Part shown: in pieces, positions 1 through 5,261 of the stretch
Layout of the letters: each line of letters opens with the position of its first letter
Numbering within the stretch: the first letter of the stretch is position 1
Source of the DNA: CAYXDR01 sp046498185
Lineage (GTDB): Bacteria; Desulfobacterota; DSM-4660; Desulfatiglandales; Desulfatiglandaceae
Direction of reading: 5' to 3'
NCBI GenBank assembly: GCA_046498185.1
Contig: JAWOBE010000142.1
Coordinates: 1 to 6,630, forward strand
DNA length: 6,630 nucleotides
Program-made: the position numbers and the translations under genes
Notes under the pieces: model-generated
What the model was told of the DNA's origin: nothing
Database searches by the model: none
Seen by the model: the letters and a program-made list of their open reading frames with translations, nothing else

Positions 1-99
1 GGCGAAGGCTCCACCCAACTGGCGCGTGCCAAGCTCAAGAGGCGCGAGCGGCTGCCACGGCGCGAGCGGCCGCCGCGGCGCAAGCTCGGGGCAGAGTGA
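1..99 (+). CDS. C-terminal fragment of an unidentified basic protein
   Basis: Frame 1 is open from the left edge to a TGA at 97-99 and encodes 32 residues. They are dominated by Arg, Pro and Lys, with repeated RRER-like stretches, and end in KLGAE. The arginine-rich tail fits the C-terminus of a high-GC actinobacterial protein. It is too short and low in complexity to assign a family, and an open frame of this length is expected by chance at this GC content. It belongs to the foreign segment and has no link to the housekeeping genes to the right. Confidence 0.25.
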   Translation, partial: GEGSTQLARAKLKRRERLPRRERPPRRKLGAE

Positions 100-144
100 G
101 CGGCACCTCCCAGGGCAGCGGTACACGGACCGACACAGGCCGTG

Positions 145-150
145 TAGTCT
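145..150 (+). promoter_or_regulatory. Possible leaderless -10 element (TAGTCT)
   Basis: TAGTCT fits the actinobacterial TANNNT -10 pattern and ends six bases before the ATG at 157. That is the spacing expected when transcription starts at or next to the start codon. No Shine-Dalgarno sequence precedes the ATG, which agrees with a leaderless message. No clear -35 is visible. The call rests on one hexamer and its position. Confidence 0.3.
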
Positions 151-156
151 CGGCCC

Positions 157-252
157 ATGACGCAGCGGATCAACATCACCCTCGACGCTGAGCACGCGGC
201 GAAGCTGGCCAGGCTGTCGGCCCGCCATCAAGCTGATCCGGAGTGCATATGA
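157..252 (+). CDS. N-terminal fragment of ribbon-helix-helix antitoxin-like protein
   Basis: The ATG at 157 opens MTQRINITLDAEHAAKLARL. An alternating polar strand (RINITLD) is followed by an amphipathic helix, the N-terminal half of a CopG/Arc-type ribbon-helix-helix DNA-binding fold. From memory it resembles short actinobacterial proteins annotated as antitoxins or regulators, usually 60-90 residues long. Authentic similarity seems to stop near residue 24 (about base 228). The remaining codons to the TGA at 250-252 are antisense thrS. The second helix and any toxin-binding tail are therefore missing, and the piece is not a functional gene as it stands. An antitoxin role is family inference only, and no toxin gene is present. 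Confidence 0.45.
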   Translation: MTQRINITLDAEHAAKLARLSARHQADPECI

Positions 253-1411
253 TATGTGCATCATCCTGGGTGAATTCCCTTACCCGCAGCAAGCCATGAA
301 GCACTCCAGAACGTTCATGCCGATGCACGGTGCCAAGCTCGAAGTATCGCTTCGGCAAATCCCTGTAGCTCCGGATCTTGGAGCCGTAAATAAGCATATG
401 AGCCAGACAGTTCATTGGTTTTATCCCGTAGGACTGCCCGTCTATTTCCGTGAAATACATATTTTCTCGGTAATTTTCCAAATGCCCGGACTTCTTCCAC
501 AACTCGGTTTTGAGTATCTGCGGACCTTTCGCCAGCTCATATCCGCGCTTGAGATGCTCCTTTACCTCGAAATCTTCCAGCAGAAACCGCAACATGCTGC
601 CCTTCGGATGCCATACGATCAGGCCTGCGCCGACATCTTCATAAGTGTTGAAAAGGTCTAGTTGAGGGCCCAGCTTGGCATGGTTGCGTTTGCGAGCCTC
701 CTCCAGCCTGTGCAGATAACCTTTCAACTCCTTGGCATCGGCGAAGGCAACTCCATAGATACGGCTCAACATCGGACGCTTTTCATCTCCACGCCAGTAG
801 GCACCCGCAGTCTTTGTCAATTTAAATGCTTTTATCATTCCGGTCGAAGGCAGGTGAGGTCCACGGCAAAGATCGGTGAAATTCCCGTGAGAATAGATCG
901 AAACCCAGTCGGCGTCCAGTTCGTTAATCAATTCAACTTTATATGTTTCTTGTTGATTCGAAAAAAACGCCAATGCCTCATCCTTTCCCATTTCACTCCG
1001 CATGAAAGGGAGATCGGCCTTTACGATTTCTTTCATTCTCTGTTCAATGGCCGCCAGGTCCTCGTCTTTAAAAGGACGTTCATAATCGAAATCATAATAA
1101 AAACCGTTTTCGATCGCTGGACCTATTGTGACCTTGGTCCCGGGGAAAAGTTCCTTCACCGCCATTGCCATAACGTGTGAAGTGCTGTGCCGTGATATTT
1201 CGAGGCCCTCTTTAGAATCCAGATAAATCGGTTCTATTTCGGCATCGCCCTCAATCTTTGTCGAGAGATCCTTCACAGAACCATTGACCCGCACCGCTGC
1301 GATTTTTCCAAGCTTTTCCACTTTTAACAGCTTCAAAGCATCCATCGCGGTATTCGGAGACTCCATCTCGCTCGATGAACCGTCCTTCAAAGAAACCGAA
1401 ATCAAACCCAT
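176..1411 (-). CDS. thrS: Threonyl-tRNA synthetase, truncated at the left-edge junction
   Basis: This class II enzyme charges tRNA-Thr in the cytoplasm. Counting from the Met at 1411, the domains in order are: TGS-like domain (~1-62); editing domain with H75, H79, C182 and H186 (the HSTSH and DLCRGPH motifs), matching E. coli ThrRS positions almost exactly; then the catalytic core with motif 1 (WHPKGSMLRF) and motif 2 (HRHERSGVLHGLLR). Two of the three zinc ligands are visible: C335 in PMNCL and H386 in DDAH. Recognisable ThrRS ends at about residue 394-395 (base ~227-232). The frame then runs through foreign DNA to a stop at 176-178. The usual length is about 640 residues, so the third zinc ligand, motif 3 and the anticodon-binding domain are absent. 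An ATG at 1423 is also in frame, but it directly abuts the U-tract with no room for a ribosome site. GGTG lies five bases before 1411, so I prefer 1411. Confidence 0.93.
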   Translation of the reverse strand: MGLISVSLKDGSSSEMESPNTAMDALKLLKVEKLGKIAAVRVNGSVKDLSTKIEGDAEIEPIYLDSKEGLEISRHSTSHVMAMAVKELFPGTKVTIGPAIENGFYYDFDYERPFKDEDLAAIEQRMKEIVKADLPFMRSEMGKDEALAFFSNQQETYKVELINELDADWVSIYSHGNFTDLCRGPHLPSTGMIKAFKLTKTAGAYWRGDEKRPMLSRIYGVAFADAKELKGYLHRLEEARKRNHAKLGPQLDLFNTYEDVGAGLIVWHPKGSMLRFLLEDFEVKEHLKRGYELAKGPQILKTELWKKSGHLENYRENMYFTEIDGQSYGIKPMNCLAHMLIYGSKIRSYRDLPKRYFELGTVHRHERSGVLHGLLRVREFTQDDAHIICTPDQLDGGPTAWPASPRAQRRG

Positions 1412-1423
1412 TTGAACACCCAT

Positions 1424-1470
1424 AAAATAAAAAAGGCACCAAAGCGGCCATCCCGCCCTCTCGGATGCCT
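1424..1470 (-). terminator. Intrinsic terminator / attenuator just upstream of thrS
   Basis: Read on the minus strand, AGGCATC (1470-1464) pairs over seven positions, one of them a G-T wobble, with GGTGCCT (1440-1434). The pairing is followed at once by TTTTTTATTTT (1434-1424), and an in-frame ATG comes immediately after. Inside the loop GCGG and CCGC (1453-1456 and 1444-1447) can form a second short stem. A hairpin plus U-tract placed between leader and start codon is the usual form of transcription attenuation for aminoacyl-tRNA synthetase genes. It could also be a leftover terminator for an upstream transcript, but no gene on that strand lies upstream within this window. Confidence 0.6.
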
Positions 1471-1535
1471 AACGGATCAGAACAGCCGGCTCAACCCGCC
1501 AGCGAAAAATAAATAAACCGGCCACCGCCTTCATT

Positions 1536-1585
1536 GCCGATTCTCTTTTTTACACGATGAATCGGCTCCAGCAACGCCCGCTGGA
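1536..1585 (-). promoter_or_regulatory. Structured thrS leader: two consecutive hairpins
   Basis: Two perfect inverted repeats lie side by side in the predicted thrS leader. TCCAGC/GCTGGA (1585-1580 with 1572-1567) has a 7-base loop. GCCGATT/AATCGGC (1566-1560 with 1542-1536) has a 17-base loop. They sit between the candidate promoter and the terminator-like hairpin, so the leader has a three-hairpin layout. Each stem is short enough to arise by chance singly. Their succession is what suggests a regulatory leader. The ligand, if any, is not evident. Confidence 0.38.
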
Positions 1586-1595
1586 AATTTTAGTA

Positions 1596-1624
1596 TTTTT
1601 AGACGATAACAGGACGAAATGCAA
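1596..1624 (-). promoter_or_regulatory. Candidate thrS promoter
   Basis: On the minus strand TTGCAT (1624-1619) is followed by 17 bases and TAAAAA (1601-1596), a moderate match to sigma70 consensus. Transcription would start near 1589. That gives a leader of roughly 165-180 bases containing all three hairpins. The region is AT-rich, so other matches are possible. Confidence 0.35.
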
Positions 1625-1646
1625 GACAAAAATTCAAAAAAACACC

Positions 1647-1676
1647 GCAAAAAACACATTTTCCGTTTGTGTTTGC
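1647..1676. repeat. Imperfect inverted repeat in the thrS-orn intergenic region
   Basis: AACACA (1653-1658) and TGTGTT (1668-1673) form a perfect 6-base inverted repeat. It extends outward to GCAAA/TTTGC if three adenines bulge. It lies upstream of both the candidate thrS promoter and the orn promoter, so a regulator site or the hairpin of a small transcript are both possible. No U-tract follows on the plus strand. In AT-rich DNA it may be chance. Apart from this repeat and the other elements listed, I see no gene in 1424-1861. Confidence 0.25.
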
Positions 1677-1803
1677 CGCTGCATCGAACAATAAATCCCA
1701 TCGCTCCATGAAGAATACTTTTATCGATCATTGCGCATAAAATCAAGTCTCAAGAATTTTTTATTGGCCTACGGTCTTGACTCCATGCTATCAAGTACGG
1801 GAA

Positions 1804-1809
1804 TATAAT
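1804..1809 (+). promoter_or_regulatory. Candidate -10 box for orn-sucCD
   Basis: A perfect TATAAT lies 52 bases upstream of the orn start. The best -35-like hexamer, TTGACT at 1777-1782, is 21 bases away, which is too far for a standard sigma70 promoter, and the hexamer at proper spacing (1781-1786, CTCCAT) is poor. The -10 call is reasonable by sequence and position, while the -35 is unresolved and an activator may be needed. Confidence 0.4.
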
Positions 1810-1861
1810 AAGCGTTCTGCTCTTTTGAACCTGGAATTTATACGTTTTATGGGGGCTACTT

Positions 1862-2461
1862 TTGGAGAACAATCTCGTATGGATTGACCTGGAGATGACC
1901 GGTCTTGATCCCGAAAACCACGTTATCATTGAATTGGCATCGATTGTCACCGATGCCCAGCTTCGTATTATAGCTGAGGGACCGACGATCGCCATATACC
2001 ATCCACAAAAAGTTTTATCCGGCATCGACGAATGGAGCAAGACACACCATCAAGCTTCAGGTCTTTTAAACAGGGTCGAGGAATCAACCATTGATACCAA
2101 GGCCGCGGAACAGGAAACCATCAAATTCCTTTCCTCTCATTGCAACCCCGGCCAATGCCCGCTTTGCGGAAATTCCATATGGCAGGACAGGCGATTCCTG
2201 GCGAAGCACATGCCTGAGCTGGAAAGGTTCTTTCATTACCGCATAATTGATGTCAGTTCGGTTAAAGAACTGGCGCGGCGATGGTATCCGGACCTTCCAC
2301 CTTATCCCAAAAAGAAGGCCCACCTGGCCCTCGAAGATATTAAAGAATCCATAGCGGAACTCTTATATTTCCGGAGAATAATTTTTTTATCCCCGGAGCC
2401 ACTGGAGGCCCCGGAGGTGAAAAAAGCCCGGATGGAGGCTAATGAACATGAAACTTCATGA
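1862..2461 (+). CDS. orn: Oligoribonuclease (3'-5' nano-RNA exonuclease)
   Basis: Orn degrades the 2-5 nucleotide products of RNA decay to mononucleotides, and in many bacteria it also hydrolyses pGpG in c-di-GMP turnover. The 199-residue protein carries a complete DEDDh exonuclease site: D9 and E11 (WIDLEMTGLD), D109 (SIWQDRRF), H154 and D159 (KKAHLALED). Long blocks such as FHYR and KELARRW match E. coli Orn (181 residues). The start is a TTG at 1862, preceded by GGGGG six bases upstream. An in-frame TGA at 1826-1828 excludes earlier starts, and the ATG at 1849 is out of frame. About 20 residues extend beyond the usual C-terminus and run into sucC. The overlap suggests co-transcription and possibly translational coupling with sucC. 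Confidence 0.95.
   Translation: MENNLVWIDLEMTGLDPENHVIIELASIVTDAQLRIIAEGPTIAIYHPQKVLSGIDEWSKTHHQASGLLNRVEESTIDTKAAEQETIKFLSSHCNPGQCPLCGNSIWQDRRFLAKHMPELERFFHYRIIDVSSVKELARRWYPDLPPYPKKKAHLALEDIKESIAELLYFRRIIFLSPEPLEAPEVKKARMEANEHETS
2434..2438 (+). promoter_or_regulatory. Shine-Dalgarno that sets the sucC start
   Basis: GGAGG lies inside the end of orn. It is 9 bases from the ATG at 2448 but only 3 from the in-frame ATG at 2442. The spacing favours 2448, which also gives the family-typical N-terminus MKLHEYQAKELF. Confidence 0.7.
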
Positions 2462-3623
2462 ATACCAGGCCAAGGAACTGTTTGACAAATGGAACATCCC
2501 GGTTCCAACCAGTGTTTTGATCACCGACAAGAATCGTGCAGCGGAAAAGATCCAATCTATGAAAACATCCCCGCCATGGGTTGTCAAAGCCCAGGTTCAT
2601 GCCGGAGGAAGAGGAAAGGCCGGAGGAGTAAAGCTTGTGACTTCAGCCGAGGAAGCAGCTTCCGCCATCGATGACTTATTCGGCGCCAGGCTCGTCACTC
2701 ACCAAACCGGAACCGAAGGAGCCGTTGTAAGAAAGGTGCTGTTCGAGGAAGGTCTTCAAATAGTGAGGGAATTTTATCTCAGCGTAACAATAGACCGAGC
2801 GGCCGGCCGACCTATTGTCATTTTCAGCCCTTCGGGCGGCATGGATATCGAAGCCCTGGCGGTTTCGGCCCCGGAGGCAATTTTCAGGGAGCATGTCGAT
2901 CCGGCGCTGGGATGGATGCCTTACCAAACAAGAAAAATAGCTTACAGGATCGACCCTCTTCCGGAGCCCGGTGTAATAAAGCAACTTGGAAAAATGATTG
3001 TAAATTTATATAATCTTTTCATCTCATGCGATTGCTCTTTGGTGGAAATCAACCCCTTGGTAATTACCGCCTCCGGTCGCGTAGTCGCTGCCGACGCCAA
3101 AGTGGACGTCGATAATAATGCGCTTTTCCGCCAAAAGGAACTGGCATCCATCTATGATTTCTCAGAAATGGATCCACTCGAAAGAAAAGCCGACGAATTT
3201 GACCTGAGTTATATCCGGCTGGATGGTTCGGTGGGCTGCATGGTGAACGGGGCGGGTTTGGCCATGGCCACTATGGATGTTATACAGGCAGCGGGAGCCA
3301 GGCCGGCCAATTTTCTCGATGTTGGCGGTGGTGCAGGAGAAGAAAAAATCGGGAAAGGTCTGGAAATAATTCTTTCCGATAACCGCGTCAAAGCGATCCT
3401 GATAAACATCTTCGGCGGTATACTGCGGTGCGATGTACTCGCAAATGGTGTTTGTTCGGCCGCTTCAAAAGTATCGGTCGAAGTTCCGATGATCGTAAGG
3501 CTCAGAGGTACCAACGCCGAGGAAGGCGCTGCAATTTTGAAGAAAAGCGGTCTCAGCTTCCGGGTCGCCGGCAACCTCGCCGAAGCCGCGGCCCTGGTTA
3601 AAGAAGTGATCGGCGAAAATTGA
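2448..3623 (+). CDS. sucC: Succinyl-CoA synthetase beta subunit (ADP-forming type)
   Basis: SucC is the nucleotide- and succinate-binding subunit of the enzyme that interconverts succinyl-CoA + NDP + Pi with succinate + NTP + CoA, in the TCA cycle or propionate-type routes. The 391-residue product matches the usual ~388. An ATP-grasp domain opens with LHEYQAKELF and contains the glycine-rich loop HAGGRGKAGG (51-60). The metal-binding pair lies in LVEINPL (E200, N202) with D216 after it. The C-terminal CoA-ligase domain shows MVNGAGLAMATMD (N267), NFLDVGGGA and the phosphohistidine-contacting IFGGILRCD (321-329). All key positions are intact. It overlaps orn by 14 bases and precedes sucD after an unusually long spacer. 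Nucleotide preference cannot be read reliably from the sequence. Confidence 0.96.
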   Translation: MKLHEYQAKELFDKWNIPVPTSVLITDKNRAAEKIQSMKTSPPWVVKAQVHAGGRGKAGGVKLVTSAEEAASAIDDLFGARLVTHQTGTEGAVVRKVLFEEGLQIVREFYLSVTIDRAAGRPIVIFSPSGGMDIEALAVSAPEAIFREHVDPALGWMPYQTRKIAYRIDPLPEPGVIKQLGKMIVNLYNLFISCDCSLVEINPLVITASGRVVAADAKVDVDNNALFRQKELASIYDFSEMDPLERKADEFDLSYIRLDGSVGCMVNGAGLAMATMDVIQAAGARPANFLDVGGGAGEEKIGKGLEIILSDNRVKAILINIFGGILRCDVLANGVCSAASKVSVEVPMIVRLRGTNAEEGAAILKKSGLSFRVAGNLAEAAALVKEVIGEN

Positions 3624-3630
3624 TGAAATT

Positions 3631-3749
3631 GTAAAAAGTCAAAACAACGATGTCCCTCGGGGTCGGGGTCGCTATCGGCATCGGTATCGGACGTTGATCG
3701 GCGGCCTTTTCGACCCCGACGCCGATAAGGCGGGAATGGTACTTTTTAC
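3631..3749. repeat. Nested inverted-repeat element between sucC and sucD
   Basis: This 119-base block is bounded by perfect 9-base inverted arms, GTAAAAAGT (3631-3639) and ACTTTTTAC (3741-3749). Inside lies a perfect 10-base pair of arms, GTCGGGGTCG (3662-3671) and CGACCCCGAC (3711-3720). An alternative pairing is TATCGGC (3673-3679) with GCCGATA (3721-3727). No open frame is convincing in the spacer. The nested symmetry looks like a REP/MITE-type intergenic palindrome or an RNA processing / stability hairpin inside the operon. A terminator is less likely, since no U-tract directly follows the inner stem. Confidence 0.6.
3657..3692 (+). repeat. Degenerate TCG-hexamer tandem run
   Basis: Six consecutive hexamers all begin with TCG, and five of them with TCGG. 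The last two positions vary: GG, GG, TA (in the one TCGCTA unit), CA, TA, AC. The run forms most of the left half of the inner palindrome. It looks like slippage-derived sequence of the kind I recall, without having checked, in intergenic regions of Desulfobacterota genomes. Confidence 0.5.
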
Positions 3750-3781
3750 CAACCCGTCAAAACTAGAATGGAGGATCTATA

Positions 3782-4666
3782 ATGAGCATTCTTGCAGACG
3801 AAGGCACACGGGTCGTCGTGCAGGGTATGACCGGCCGCGAAGGAATGTTTCACACCACGCGTATGATCGAATACGGGACGGTGGTACGTGCAGGTGTAAC
3901 CCCTGGCAAAGGAGGGCTTAAAGCGGGTGGTGTTCCGGTGTTCAACACGGTGGCTGAAGCGGTGGAATCCGAACAGGTGAACACTTCCTGCATATTCGTG
4001 CCGCCGCCATTCGCCGCTGATGCGATCATGGAGGCTGCTGCTGCGGGAATACGTTTGATCATATGCATCACAGAGGGAATACCGGTTCTTGATTCACTCA
4101 AGGTCGTTAGAGCCGTTAAAGACCAAGGAACGGTTCTTGTCGGTCCTAATTGCCCTGGAGTCATATCGCCGGGGAAAACGAAGGTCGGGATAATGCCCGG
4201 ACCGATTCACCGGCCTGGAAACGTAGGGGTAATATCCCGAAGCGGGACTCTCACCTATGAAGTTGTAGACCAGCTGACCCGTGAAGGCCTCGGCCAAAGC
4301 ACCTGCATCGGCATCGGGGGAGACCCGATAGTCGGAAGCAGTTTTACAGACATCCTCGAAATGTTCCGGGTGGACGAGCAGACCCACGGAGTAGTCCTGG
4401 TTGGAGAGATAGGCGGCAACGCTGAAGAACAGGCGGCGGCCTATATAAGAAAAAATTTTGAGAAACCGGTTATATCCTTTATCGCCGGGAGAAGCGCACC
4501 ACCAGGGAAAAGGATGGGACACGCAGGTGCAATAATATCCGGAGGTCAGGGAGGAGCCGAAGATAAGATCAGGGCGATGAAAGACGCCGGCATCACGGTA
4601 TGCCTCAACCTGGCATCACTCGGGAGCACCGTGAAATCCATCATGTCCGGCTCGGATGTGCATTGA
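3782..4666 (+). CDS. sucD: Succinyl-CoA synthetase alpha subunit
   Basis: SucD binds CoA and carries the histidine that is transiently phosphorylated during the reaction shared with SucC. The 294-residue protein is close to the E. coli length (289). It has the N-terminal Rossmann-type CoA-binding domain (VVVQGMTGREG at 11-21, KGGLKAGGVPVF), the central VGPNCPGVISPG block (120-131) and VISRSGTLTYE (150-160). The catalytic H247 lies in GKRMGHAGAII, with GEIGGNAEE (208-216) contributing to the active site. The start at 3782 has GGAGG (3770-3774) seven bases upstream. The gene lies 158 bases after sucC, although the two are usually adjacent or overlapping, and it has its own strong ribosome site. 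No clear terminator follows. Confidence 0.96.
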   Translation: MSILADEGTRVVVQGMTGREGMFHTTRMIEYGTVVRAGVTPGKGGLKAGGVPVFNTVAEAVESEQVNTSCIFVPPPFAADAIMEAAAAGIRLIICITEGIPVLDSLKVVRAVKDQGTVLVGPNCPGVISPGKTKVGIMPGPIHRPGNVGVISRSGTLTYEVVDQLTREGLGQSTCIGIGGDPIVGSSFTDILEMFRVDEQTHGVVLVGEIGGNAEEQAAAYIRKNFEKPVISFIAGRSAPPGKRMGHAGAIISGGQGGAEDKIRAMKDAGITVCLNLASLGSTVKSIMSGSDVH

Positions 4667-4710
4667 AAAATATGGCATCTTGATGGTGGATTTAGGGAGG
4701 TGCGGTGTTG

Positions 4711-4739
4711 TTGACTCTTGTCTTCACCGGTGCTAGCAT
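4711..4739 (+). promoter_or_regulatory. Sigma70-type promoter for the Cys-rich gene and tatA
   Basis: TTGACT (4711-4716), a 17-base spacer and TAGCAT (4734-4739) make a near-consensus promoter with ideal spacing. Transcription would begin near 4746, about 50 bases before the ATG at 4795. It would separate this gene pair from sucCD, which agrees with their unrelated functions. Confidence 0.6.
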
Positions 4740-4770
4740 GAAAGTATCATCATCCAAATAGAAATTTTTG

Positions 4771-4789
4771 TCCACCGAGCGGAGGTGGA
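4771..4789 (+). promoter_or_regulatory. Hairpin overlapping the ribosome binding site
   Basis: TCCACC (4771-4776) and GGTGGA (4784-4789) form a perfect 6-base stem with a 7-base loop. The Shine-Dalgarno GGAGG at 4781-4785, nine bases before the ATG at 4795, sits partly in the loop and partly in the 3' arm. Folding would partly hide it. The ribosome site supports the ATG at 4795 over the in-frame TTG at 4768. Confidence 0.4.
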
Positions 4790-4794
4790 TAGCC

Positions 4795-5187
4795 ATGGAT
4801 AATATACTGAACATAGAGGACCTCCTGCAAACCAGACGGCGGCGCCGTGAACTGGAAACCAAAACACGCAAGGTCCAGGCAGTGCGCAAACTGGTGCAAT
4901 GCACCTCCTGTCGATTTCGTTGCGCGATGTGTGGAGGCCGGGTCGAGGTCGACGATATGCAGCCGGTCAAATTTGAAGAGCTGGACTTCGTATTGTGTGA
5001 GAACTGCAAAACCGACTTCGATGATTATAAGGCGGTGGTTGAAAAAAAACTTTCATCTGACTGTTTCTGGCACAATAAAGAATGGGTCGCTCTATGGTCT
5101 TCCTGGATCGGTTACCAGCGTGCGATCAGGAGCTTCAAAAACTCGAAAGAGTTCAAGCAATTAATGCATGCATTTTGCAGGGTTTGA
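4795..5187 (+). CDS. Unrecognised 130-residue protein with CxxC pairs (zinc-ribbon-like)
   Basis: I cannot assign a named family. The product has a highly basic, probably helical N-terminus (RRRRREL at 14-20, then KTRK), followed by cysteine pairs C36-x2-C39, C43-x2-C46 and C68-x2-C71, and a further C90-x2-H93. Together these could bind one or two zinc ions. One zinc ribbon could use CAMCGG and CENC, with the other pairs making a second site. The C-terminal third is rich in aromatics and Trp (FWHNKEW, LWSSWIGYQRA). There is no signal peptide or membrane segment, so it is probably cytoplasmic, and the basic stretch could contact nucleic acid. It resembles conserved hypothetical proteins I recall from deltaproteobacteria, but this is unchecked. 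It has its own promoter and lies 74 bases before tatA, so the two are probably co-transcribed. Nothing here shows a functional link to Tat export. Confidence 0.85.
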   Translation: MDNILNIEDLLQTRRRRRELETKTRKVQAVRKLVQCTSCRFRCAMCGGRVEVDDMQPVKFEELDFVLCENCKTDFDDYKAVVEKKLSSDCFWHNKEWVALWSSWIGYQRAIRSFKNSKEFKQLMHAFCRV

Positions 5188-5261
5188 GCGGGCCGCCGCG
5201 ATCCCATGAACAATAAAAGCGAAGAGATTCTTGCTGCAGCACCGGGAAATGGAGGTATTTC

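Larger units (their letters stand above)
1..230. other. Foreign high-GC segment fused to the contig
   Basis: A hand count gives about 71% GC over 1-240 and about 51% over 241-420, a sharp step. The segment reads like ordinary high-GC actinobacterial DNA: a basic protein tail ending at 99, a short gap, then a ribbon-helix-helix-like start at 157 on the plus strand. On the other strand ThrRS homology stops abruptly at about 227-232, in the middle of its catalytic domain. Two incomplete genes meeting at one point, with a composition change at that point, suggest a misassembly or library chimera. A real recombination event is possible but less likely, because it would destroy an essential gene. 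Confidence 0.7.

Noticed and set aside
254..1180. Long plus-strand open frames at 254-661 and 662-1180
   Set aside because: They are antisense to thrS, whose frame carries clear synthetase motifs; their translations show no family features.
1441..1465. T-box core-like string in the thrS leader (AGGG-GG ... CCGC on the minus strand)
   Set aside because: The invariant TGG that pairs with the tRNA acceptor end reads CGG, the spacing to CCGC is too long, and the string sits inside the terminator loop instead of forming an alternative antiterminator upstream.
1777..1809. TTGACT ... TATAAT as a full orn promoter
   Set aside because: The spacer is 21 bases, too long for a standard sigma70 promoter. 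Only the -10 box is kept.
4705..4761. 18-codon frame from a GTG with GGGAGG upstream, before the Cys-rich gene
   Set aside because: It overlaps the strong promoter at 4711-4739, is very short and hydrophobic, and shows nothing recognisable; the GGGAGG is probably coincidental.
4768..4794. TTG at 4768 as start of the Cys-rich protein
   Set aside because: It has no ribosome site at proper distance, while the ATG at 4795 has GGAGG nine bases upstream.
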